From contig JAUVRU010000180.1 in the NCBI GenBank assembly GCA_030597485.1, positions 1 through 5,577 on the forward strand: 5,577 bases of DNA, read 5' to 3'. Below are positions 1 through 5,260 of this stretch, piece by piece. The DNA is from Anaerolineae bacterium (GTDB lineage Bacteria; Chloroflexota; Anaerolineae; 4572-78; NAK82). Position 1 is the stretch's first letter, and each line of letters opens with the position of its first letter. A program made the translations under genes and the position numbers. The notes below the pieces were generated by a model. The model did no database searches. It saw nothing but the letters and a program-made list of their open reading frames with translations, and had not been told where the DNA came from.

Positions 1-17
1 CATCGAATGGCAGGATT

Positions 18-143
18 TGGTGATTACCCACAAATCCCTCTCCAAGTCAATCGATCTCCGGAGCCAAGGTTCTCACCGGACTTTGGGCCACCCAGGACCG
101 CCTGAAGGCTCGATTCCATCAAGGCTACTGTGGGTAATCACCA
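18..143. repeat. 126-bp segment bounded by perfect 15-bp inverted repeats (MITE-like candidate)
   Basis: The left arm TGGTGATTACCCACA (18-32) is the exact reverse complement of TGTGGGTAATCACCA (129-143), with 96 bp between them. Pairing stops at both ends of the arms. The interior has no convincing gene and both strands are interrupted by stops. The layout resembles a tiny non-autonomous inverted-repeat element or a mobile-element remnant. No clear target-site duplication is visible: the flanks of the inner 14-bp version are ATTT and ATGT, matching at only three of four bases. The pairing is seen directly; the mobile-element reading is inference. It could instead be a paired regulatory site or a dispersed intergenic repeat. 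Confidence 0.45.
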
Positions 144-175
144 TGTAGGGCGGTTACATTTGTCCCACTCGCTCG

Positions 176-197
176 GCCTGGATTGGCAAGTCCAGGC
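176..197. repeat. Hairpin 1 of a tandem pair
   Basis: GCCTGGATT (176-184) pairs with AGTCCAGGC (189-197) across the 4-nt loop GGCA, giving a 9-bp stem with one G-T wobble. The stem nearly repeats that of the hairpin at 217-236. No T run follows on either strand, so it does not look like a standard intrinsic terminator. It lies upstream of the promoter at 319-347 and so would not be part of that transcript. Confidence 0.6.
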
Positions 198-216
198 CCG
201 ACTCAGGCCCATATTC

Positions 217-236
217 GCTGGATTTGTCAATCCAGC
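217..236. repeat. Hairpin 2 of a tandem pair
   Basis: GCTGGATT (217-224) pairs perfectly with AATCCAGC (229-236) around the loop TGTC. Compared with hairpin 1 it lacks one C-G base pair, lost from both sides of the stem, and has an A-T pair where hairpin 1 has a wobble. The loop sequences differ. It is enclosed by a further 10-bp inverted repeat, TCAGGCCCAT (203-212) and ATGGGCCTGA (268-277). Its function is unknown. Confidence 0.6.
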
Positions 237-318
237 AGGAGCAAAATGGGATCATTAGCGCCCCGAAATGGGCCTGATATTCCAAATGCCATTGCCCTGA
301 ATCACCAGGCAGGATTCG

Positions 319-347
319 TTGACAAAACGAGTGAAGTGTGGTATATT
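319..347 (+). promoter_or_regulatory. Sigma-70-type promoter for the three-gene cluster
   Basis: A perfect -35 box TTGACA (319-324) is followed after exactly 17 bp by TATATT (342-347), which matches the -10 consensus at five of six positions. A TG at 339-340, one base before the -10, makes an extended -10. Transcription would be expected to begin near 353-355. No other equally good promoter is apparent before the aminotransferase, so this probably drives the whole + strand cluster. The boxes are seen directly; activity is inferred. Confidence 0.72.
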
Positions 348-353
348 ATTTCT

Positions 354-649
354 TGGTGAAAAGAATTCATATGTTGGTGTCCTGGCGGGTTGTACACTGG
401 GGAGGTTCTTCCTGCGACCCAAGCCTGGGTCTTCGCTTATCACATTGCCACCTCTTCCCCGCGCCCATGCCAGACGTTCGGCGGTTAAGGCTCTATCCTT
501 GAATCGCTTGGCGCCGTGATGAAGCATGCGGGCGGCGCAGCCTTGTTTCCCAAGGCAAGTGAATCGGCGACTCTGTGGATGATTCAGGGGGAAAGGCCGA
601 CCAACCATTAACAGACAGACTCTACTGCGACAGAAAGGAGCACAGTACT
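354..649 (+). other. Long, hairpin-containing 5' leader of the aminotransferase mRNA
   Basis: If transcription starts from the promoter at 319-347, about 295 nt of untranslated RNA precede the aminotransferase ATG. Several short hairpins can be drawn. GACCCA (416-421) pairs with TGGGTC (426-431). GCGCCG (511-516) pairs with CGGCGC (533-538) around a loop containing GCATGC. GCCTTG (540-545) pairs with CAAGGC (551-556). TGAATC (560-565) pairs with GATTCA (581-586). I could not match it to the conserved core of any riboswitch or T-box that I know, and there is no intrinsic terminator next to the start codon. It could be a cis-regulatory RNA or simply non-coding DNA. Base 354 is an estimated start. 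Confidence 0.4.
634..640 (+). promoter_or_regulatory. Ribosome binding site fixing the aminotransferase start
   Basis: AAAGGAG lies 9 nt before the ATG at 650, which is ideal spacing. An in-frame ATG at 575 would add 25 residues but has no Shine-Dalgarno sequence. The added residues have no place in the family, whose proteins start close to the segment that reads LAIDGGKRTVP here. Confidence 0.85.
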
Positions 650-1972
650 ATGACGAAACTGGCGATTGATGGTGGAAAGCGGACTGTTCCCGAAGGGGCG
701 ATCAAGCCCTGGCCGCCTATTGGGCAGATGGATCGGGATGCCGTGCTGCGTGTCTTCGACAACCAGATGTTGTGCGGCGCAGGGGCGCCGGAAACGGTGG
801 CTCTGCAGAAGGAATGGGCAGAGTACGTTGGGAGAAAACACTGCCTGGCCACCAACAGCGGCACTGCTGCCTTGCACATGGCGTTGGCGGCGGCCCAAAT
901 CGGGGTCGGCGATGAGGTCATCGTCCCGGCCTACACCTTCCTGGCATCAGCCTCCTGCATCCTCCACGCGAACGCCATCCCCATCTTCGTGGACATCGAT
1001 GAACGGACCTATAACATCGACGTCAGCAAGATCGAGGAGAAGATCACCGAGAGGACAAAGGCCATTCTCCCAGTGCATCTCCACGGCCTGCCGGCCGATC
1101 TGGACGAGATCCTGGCTATCGCCAAGAAGCATAATCTGATTGTGATCGAGGATGCCTGCCAGGCCCATGGGGCTGAGTACAAGGGAAAGAAAGTGGGATC
1201 CTTTGGCGAGATGGCCGCTTTCAGTCAGAATAGCTCCAAGAACCTGTGTGGAGGTGAGGGCGGTTTGTTTGTTACCGACGACGACACGTACATGATGCGT
1301 GGGGACATGCTTCGCATGTTCGGGGACGAGATTGATGATGAGACCCAGCTGCGGGTTTACAACGCCTCCATCCTGGGGTACATGTACCGGACGCAGGAAC
1401 TGCCGGCAGCCTTCACCCGCTCGCAGCTGAAGCGATTGGATGAGAACAACGCTATTCGGCAGAAGAACTGTGCAGCCCTCACGGAAATACTCAGCGGGTA
1501 TGACTGGGTCACGACCCCTTACGTGCCGTCCGACAGGACACACGTCTATTGGATGTACATCGCTCGCTTCGACCCGAAAAAGGCGGGGGTTGACCTGTCG
1601 CCGCGCGAGTTCAGGGTGGCTCTTGAGAAGGCATTGCATATGGAGGGCGTTCTGGTGGGTCAGTGGCAGATCATGCCAGTGCCGGCTCAGGACCTGTTTC
1701 AGACGAAAATCGGCCACGGCAAAGGATTCCCGTGGAACAGCAAGTTCTATGACAGAGAAATCACCTATGATGTGGCGGACTATCCGGTCGCCTCGGCGCT
1801 GTGCGAGGACTATACCGTGATTGTGGGCACCAACCCGCCCAATGGCAGTGAGATGCTGGAGAGGTACGCAGAGGCTATCCACAAGGTCTTTGGTGACCTG
1901 GACACGGTGGTCAAGCACAAGGATGACGACATTGTGGCCCATTTCAGCGGCTCCATCTTCATGGCCGCATAG
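650..1972 (+). CDS. PLP-dependent DegT/DnrJ/EryC1/StrS-family aminotransferase
   Basis: This is a cytosolic aminotransferase of the family that moves an amino group, usually from glutamate or glutamine, onto a keto-sugar or keto-cyclitol. The protein has 440 residues. It shows the fold type I landmarks in order: the cofactor-phosphate loop TNSGTAA (68-74), the EDACQAHGA segment with Asp168 for the pyridine nitrogen and Gln171, and the SSKNLCGGEGG motif in which Lys197 would form the internal aldimine. It is longer than many sugar aminotransferases of about 370-400 residues and closer to the scyllo-inosose aminotransferase (StsC-like) type. The extra length lies mainly in the C-terminal half, with a segment around GHGKGFPW (residues 355-362). 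The start at 650 is chosen for its AAAGGAG site. It is the first gene after the promoter at 319, and the next gene is a polyol-type dehydrogenase, which suggests oxidation of an alcohol to a ketone followed by amination, or the reverse. The family is certain; the substrate is unknown. Confidence 0.93.
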   Translation: MTKLAIDGGKRTVPEGAIKPWPPIGQMDRDAVLRVFDNQMLCGAGAPETVALQKEWAEYVGRKHCLATNSGTAALHMALAAAQIGVGDEVIVPAYTFLASASCILHANAIPIFVDIDERTYNIDVSKIEEKITERTKAILPVHLHGLPADLDEILAIAKKHNLIVIEDACQAHGAEYKGKKVGSFGEMAAFSQNSSKNLCGGEGGLFVTDDDTYMMRGDMLRMFGDEIDDETQLRVYNASILGYMYRTQELPAAFTRSQLKRLDENNAIRQKNCAALTEILSGYDWVTTPYVPSDRTHVYWMYIARFDPKKAGVDLSPREFRVALEKALHMEGVLVGQWQIMPVPAQDLFQTKIGHGKGFPWNSKFYDREITYDVADYPVASALCEDYTVIVGTNPPNGSEMLERYAEAIHKVFGDLDTVVKHKDDDIVAHFSGSIFMAA

Positions 1973-1992
1973 CTGATCTTCTGAACCGGTGA

Positions 1993-2023
1993 GACTTTCG
2001 AAGTCCTCAAGGCTTCGGAAGTC
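1993..2023 (+). repeat. Intergenic hairpin between aminotransferase and dehydrogenase
   Basis: GACTTTCGAAGTC (1993-2005) can pair with GGCTTCGGAAGTC (2011-2023) over 13 bp, including two G-T wobbles, with a 5-nt loop CTCAA. It begins 20 nt after the aminotransferase stop and is followed by GCGTTTCC, a poor T tract. The left arm is also internally palindromic (GACTT, TCG, AAGTC). It could be a weak or leaky terminator, an mRNA 3'-end stabiliser, or a dispersed intergenic repeat. The next gene begins 68 nt after the hairpin. Confidence 0.6.
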
Positions 2024-2091
2024 GCGTTTCCTGGGTGGCCAACGCAACAGATGTGGCCCAGCTCAGTGCCAAGAGAGGATGACATAGAGAA

Positions 2092-3111
2092 ATGAAAGCC
2101 GTATACGCTCGAAGTCCTTTTCAGTTTGACATCAGAGACATAGACGTTCCCCAGCCGGGAGAGGGGGAAGTCCTCATCAGGGTGAAGGCCTCTGGGGTTT
2201 GCGGCACTGATCTGCACTTCGCCGCCGACTGGACCGAGGATTGGATGCCCCTGGGCCACGAAATCGCGGCCGAGGTGGTGGAAGTGGGCAAGGGCGTGAC
2301 CCGGCTCAAGCCAGGTGACAAGGTCATTCCCGAGGATGTCGCCATGTGCGGCGTGTGCCAGCACTGCAAGAATGGAGAGCCCGGGAAATGCCGTAATATG
2401 TATGACTTCAACGGCCAACCCGGCATGGCAGAGTACATGGCGCTCAACGAGCATCTCCTGAATCCCTTTGACAACATTGACTTCGTGCCCGCCTCGCTGA
2501 CGGAGCCGCTGGCGGTAGCCATCAACACCGTGCTGCACGCTGAGATACCGATGGGCGGTGACGTGGTGGTCTACGGCCCGGGCCCCATAGGGCTTATGTG
2601 CGTTCGACTGGCGCATCTGCAGGGAGCAGGTCGGGTTGCCTTAGTTGGGTACGACCACAGCCGGCGCGAGGAAACCCGTATGAAGGTGGGGGCGGAATTC
2701 GGAGCCGACGAGTTGATCTTCGCGGCCGAGGAGGACCCGGTGGAGAGGGTGCGGTCCATCTTCCCGGACGGGGCCCACCGGGTTGTCGTCACCTCTCCGC
2801 CCAAGACCTTGCCCTCGGCGGTGCAGATGACGCAGTTCGGGGGCCTGGTGTCCTTCATCGGCATCAATCTGGGGGGACAGAGTGCGGTGGAGCTGGACGT
2901 GAACGACTTGATCTTCAACAAGGTTACCCTGCGTCCTACCTTTGCTGAGCCGGGCATCAGGTTCCCCACTTCCATACGCTTGCTTCAGGAGGGCATGATT
3001 GATGCCGGGAAGCTGGTCACACACACGTTTGGCTTCTCCGAGACGGAGCAGATCATGCGCAGAAGCAACGAGGCCAGCGAGCCGATCATCAAAGCGGTGT
3101 TGATACCTTAG
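2092..3111 (+). CDS. Zinc-dependent medium-chain alcohol/polyol dehydrogenase
   Basis: This 339-residue protein has the usual length of the sorbitol/threonine dehydrogenase branch of the MDR superfamily, cytosolic NAD(P)-dependent enzymes that oxidise a secondary alcohol to a ketone. The N-terminal GroES-like domain carries the likely catalytic zinc ligands Cys37 (GVCGTD), His56 with Glu57 (GHE), and Glu138 (TEPLA). The structural zinc site is complete, with Cys86, Cys89, Cys92 and Cys100. The Rossmann domain follows, with the nucleotide loop GPGPIG (162-167). Asp188 near the end of the second strand would favour NAD, although the alignment there is uncertain. A Shine-Dalgarno-like GAGAGGA (2073-2079) precedes the ATG at 12 nt spacing. 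The gene lies 119 nt after the aminotransferase on the same strand. This enzyme type paired with a DegT aminotransferase resembles the logic of aminocyclitol pathways, but the substrate cannot be read from the sequence. Confidence 0.93.
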   Translation: MKAVYARSPFQFDIRDIDVPQPGEGEVLIRVKASGVCGTDLHFAADWTEDWMPLGHEIAAEVVEVGKGVTRLKPGDKVIPEDVAMCGVCQHCKNGEPGKCRNMYDFNGQPGMAEYMALNEHLLNPFDNIDFVPASLTEPLAVAINTVLHAEIPMGGDVVVYGPGPIGLMCVRLAHLQGAGRVALVGYDHSRREETRMKVGAEFGADELIFAAEEDPVERVRSIFPDGAHRVVVTSPPKTLPSAVQMTQFGGLVSFIGINLGGQSAVELDVNDLIFNKVTLRPTFAEPGIRFPTSIRLLQEGMIDAGKLVTHTFGFSETEQIMRRSNEASEPIIKAVLIP

Positions 3112-3146
3112 ACGGTTGCTCAACAAGTCAACGTATCCTTCACGAG

Positions 3147-3177
3147 AGAGGGGCGGACCCTTGCGGTCCGCCCCTTT
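3147..3177 (+). terminator. Terminator-like hairpin after the dehydrogenase
   Basis: GGGGCGGACC (3150-3159) and GGTCCGCCCC (3165-3174) form a perfect 10-bp G+C-rich stem with loop CTTGC. Three weaker outer pairs (3147-3149 with 3175-3177) extend it. Only three Ts follow on the + strand. It starts 35 nt after the dehydrogenase stop. The hydrolase start codon is only 33 nt further on, leaving no room for a separate promoter, so full termination here would silence the next gene. A leaky terminator or mRNA-stability element is therefore more likely. Confidence 0.62.
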
Positions 3178-3193
3178 GGCCTGGTGTACAGGT

Positions 3194-3198
3194 GGAGG
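3194..3198 (+). promoter_or_regulatory. Ribosome binding site for the hydrolase
   Basis: GGAGG lies 12 nt before the ATG at 3211. The in-frame ATG at 3184 precedes this site, sits directly beside the hairpin at 3147-3177 and would add nine residues foreign to the family. The ATG at 3229 has only a weak upstream purine stretch and would remove part of the first beta strand (SYRLGMAQ). Confidence 0.65.
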
Positions 3199-3210
3199 GT
3201 CTCTCAAGGA

Positions 3211-4044
3211 ATGAGTTACAGGCTGGGAATGGCTCAGATGCTGGTCGAAGGTGGGCGCCCGGAAGCCAATCTGGCCCGGGGCGTTGCCCGAATCGCTGAG
3301 GCTGCCGAGAAGGGCTGCCGGCTGGTCGTGCTGCCCGAATGCATGGACCTGGCCTGGACCCACTCCAGCGCCGAGCAACTGGCCCAACCGATACCTGGTC
3401 CGCACTCCGATCAACTTGCTGAGGCTGCCCGGAACAGCCGAGTCTTCATTGTGGCCGGCCTGGTTGAACGAGCGGGGGACAGGACATTCAACTCGGCGGT
3501 TCTGATCGACCCGGAGGGCGAGATCCGTCTCCTTCATCGCAAGATCAACGTGTTGGACATTGCCCAGCACCTTTATTCCATCGGGGACCACCTGGGGGTG
3601 GCCGAGACAGCGCTGGGCACTCTGGGCATCAACATCTGCGCGGACAACTTTGGGGACTCCCTGGCCATCGGGCACGTCCTGGCTCGGATGGGCGCGCAGG
3701 TCATTCTCTCTCCCTCGGCCTGGGCTGTTGACGCCGATCACGACAGCGGTGCCGAGCCCTACGGGGAGCTGTGGCGCACGTCATTCAGCGAACTGGCTGC
3801 ACTCTACGACGTCACTGTTGTCGGGGTGAGCAACGTGGGCTGGCTCACCGACGGCCCCTGGAAGGGGCGGAAGGCCATCGGATGTTCACTTGCAGTCGGA
3901 CCGGGCGGGGAGATACTGGCAGAAGGTCCGTACGGCCACGATGCCGAGGCGCTGGTCATCATCGAGGTGGAGCCTCAGCCCCCAATTGCCCGGGGCACTC
4001 TGATGGCGGATGAATTGCGCCGTCGGGGGTACACAGGGCCCTGA
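3211..4044 (+). CDS. Nitrilase-superfamily carbon-nitrogen hydrolase (amidase type)
   Basis: This cytosolic hydrolase should cleave a non-peptide C-N bond (amide, carbamoyl or nitrile) through a cysteine thioester. At 277 residues it has the normal single-domain length. The Glu-Lys-Cys triad is visible in order: Glu43 in VVLPECMD, Lys111 in LLHRKINVLD, and Cys143 in LGINICADNFGDS. The usual C-(Y/W)-D-x-x-F-P-E signature around the nucleophile is altered: this protein reads C-A-D-N-F-G-D, so it lies outside the best-known branches. Family members often act as dimers or larger oligomers, but nothing in the sequence shows its state. There is no signal peptide. It is the last gene of the + strand cluster, 99 nt after the dehydrogenase, and a terminator follows at 4129-4161. 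An amidase beside an aminotransferase and an amino-acid-type permease suggests handling of a nitrogenous small molecule. The family is secure; the substrate (amidase, N-carbamoyl hydrolase or other) is open. Confidence 0.9.
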   Translation: MSYRLGMAQMLVEGGRPEANLARGVARIAEAAEKGCRLVVLPECMDLAWTHSSAEQLAQPIPGPHSDQLAEAARNSRVFIVAGLVERAGDRTFNSAVLIDPEGEIRLLHRKINVLDIAQHLYSIGDHLGVAETALGTLGINICADNFGDSLAIGHVLARMGAQVILSPSAWAVDADHDSGAEPYGELWRTSFSELAALYDVTVVGVSNVGWLTDGPWKGRKAIGCSLAVGPGGEILAEGPYGHDAEALVIIEVEPQPPIARGTLMADELRRRGYTGP

Positions 4045-4128
4045 GGCAGAGGTACCGGGATCAGTTCCCCGTCCTGGTGAGCTGAAATCCCAGATGGGCG
4101 AGCGTTCACGCAGCGGATGGTGATGAGA

Positions 4129-4161
4129 AAACCCGGCTCTCGCTAACGAAAAGCCGGGTTT
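4129..4161. terminator. Bidirectional intrinsic terminator between convergent genes
   Basis: AAACCCGGCT (4129-4138) pairs perfectly with AGCCGGGTTT (4152-4161), a 10-bp stem with a 13-nt loop in which TCG and CGA can also pair. On the + strand it is followed by a T-rich tail (TGTGGTTGTT). On the - strand the tail reads TTTCTC. It lies 84 nt after the hydrolase stop and about 40 nt after the permease stop, so it can end both convergent transcripts. Confidence 0.8.
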
Positions 4162-4201
4162 GTGGTTGTTCCCACGCTGTGACCCTGATGACAGAATCTC
4201 T

Positions 4202-5260
4202 CTATTCTGCCTGGTGTCCTCGCAAGGCTCGAGAGAGATTCGTGACCCCTCTGGCAGTCAGCGGGCCCAGGCCTTCGGGGGCAAACACGGCGACGAGGGT
4301 CAGGGTCAACCCTATGCCCATGGTTCGGTAGACGTCAACAGCCCGCAGCACCTCGGGCAGCGCCGTGAGCACGGCGGTGCCCACAATCGGTCCCCAAAAA
4401 GTGCCCCAGCCACCCAAGACAACCATGGCCAGCAGGTTGATCAAGATTGGGAAGCTGAGAACGTAGGGTGATTGTGCCCCGTTGTAGTGGACCAGGTAGC
4501 CGCCGGCCAGGCCGGTGAAGAAGGCGCTGAGGGCAAACAACAGCAGTTTGAATCGGAAGGGGTCAATCCCCCGGCTGATAGCATAGGTCTCCGAGTCGCG
4601 CAGGGCGCGGAAGGACATTCCGATAGGCGAGTGGAAGATGCGCCAGATGACGTAGCTGGTAATCCCGAAGAAGAGCAGGCCAAGGTAGTAGTACCCCACT
4701 TTGCCCAAGGTGGTGCCCCACATTTCCTCGAAGCCGAACTTGGGCACATACAACAGACCGCGGCCACCGTTAGCTATCCACTGCGGGCCTTGCAGAACGA
4801 AATTGTGCAGCAGTTCGTGAAACGCCAAGGTTATCAGAACCACATAGGGGCCACTCAGCCGCAAGGTGGGCAGACCGATAATCAGGGCGGCAATGGTGGC
4901 CGCGATTGGCGCCATCCAGATGCTGACCCACGGGCTCCAGCCCAGGTGTAGGGACAGAGAGCCGGTGGTGTAGGCACCCACGGCATACAGGGCTACCGGG
5001 GCGAAGGAGAATATGCCGCCAACACCCAGTATCAGGTTCCAGCTCTCCACCACGATACCCCAGGCAAAGAAGAGGATCAAGAGATGGAGAATGAAACGGC
5101 CTGCGCTCAGCTGGATTATTCCCCAGGGCAGCGCTAACGCCGCCACGACGAGCACAATCACAAACCACTTGCTGGGCACGGCCCACGGGCCGGCCGCCCA
5201 GTCCAGTCGTTTTGAGACGTCGCTGAATTTCGACTGAGATATCGCTGTATCTTGGATCAT
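4202..5260 (-). CDS. livM: Branched-chain amino acid-type ABC transporter permease, LivM-like
   Basis: This 352-residue polytopic inner-membrane protein is one of the two permeases of a hydrophobic-amino-acid-uptake (HAAT) ABC importer. After a polar N-terminus of about 30 residues come multiple hydrophobic segments (roughly 31-50, 53-75, 78-98, 110-131, 136-155, 188-207, 236-260, 268-302 and 313-330). Family hallmarks are LGVGGIFSFAPVALYAVGAY (79-98) and the cytoplasmic coupling region with ALRDSETYAISRGIDPFRFK (219-238), followed by LSAFFTGLAGG (244-254), which docks on the ATPase. A strong AGGGAGGTG site (5277 to 5269) precedes the ATG by 8 nt. That ATG overlaps the stop of the LivH-like gene in an ATGA, indicating translational coupling. 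It is the last gene of its operon, so the ATPases and binding protein must lie to the right of the window or elsewhere. HAAT systems also carry amides, urea and other small nitrogen compounds, so the substrate is unproven. Confidence 0.92.
   Translation of the reverse strand: MIQDTAISQSKFSDVSKRLDWAAGPWAVPSKWFVIVLVVAALALPWGIIQLSAGRFILHLLILFFAWGIVVESWNLILGVGGIFSFAPVALYAVGAYTTGSLSLHLGWSPWVSIWMAPIAATIAALIIGLPTLRLSGPYVVLITLAFHELLHNFVLQGPQWIANGGRGLLYVPKFGFEEMWGTTLGKVGYYYLGLLFFGITSYVIWRIFHSPIGMSFRALRDSETYAISRGIDPFRFKLLLFALSAFFTGLAGGYLVHYNGAQSPYVLSFPILINLLAMVVLGGWGTFWGPIVGTAVLTALPEVLRAVDVYRTMGIGLTLTLVAVFAPEGLGPLTARGVTNLSRALRGHQAE

Noticed and set aside
1..105. Open frame from the left edge ending at TGA 103-105, possibly the tail of an upstream gene
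   Set aside because: The short proline-rich product is unrecognisable and the frame runs through the inverted-repeat arm at 18-32. It cannot be judged without sequence to the left.
106..120. tRNA T-arm-like stretch GGCTCGATTCC
   Set aside because: The flanking bases do not form the T stem and there is no acceptor, D or anticodon arm in the right places.
246..359. Small 37-residue reading frame with AGGAG at 237-241
   Set aside because: The spacing to the ATG is only 4 nt, the frame runs through the promoter at 319-347, and the peptide shows no recognisable feature.
371..502. Possible 43-residue leader peptide in the 5' leader
   Set aside because: It has only a weak purine-rich stretch upstream, no run of codons for one amino acid as in attenuator peptides, and no terminator/antiterminator pair after it.
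255..608. Open frame of 117 codons on the - strand opposite the promoter and leader
   Set aside because: It overlaps a strong + strand promoter, has no convincing ribosome site, and the product is low-complexity and unlike any family I know.
575..649. N-terminal extension of the aminotransferase from an ATG at 575
   Set aside because: There is no Shine-Dalgarno sequence before 575, the added 25 residues do not fit the family start, and the ATG at 650 has an excellent site at 634-640.
354..649. Known riboswitch, T-box or cobalamin element in the leader
   Set aside because: No T-box AGGGTGG core, B12 box or other conserved core that I know was found; only generic hairpins are seen.
947..2047. 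Long - strand open frame opposite the aminotransferase
   Set aside because: It is a by-product of codon bias in the well-supported + strand gene, with no family resemblance of its own.
2641..3741. Long - strand open frame opposite the dehydrogenase and hydrolase
   Set aside because: It spans two real genes and the hairpin between them, and shows no protein family features.
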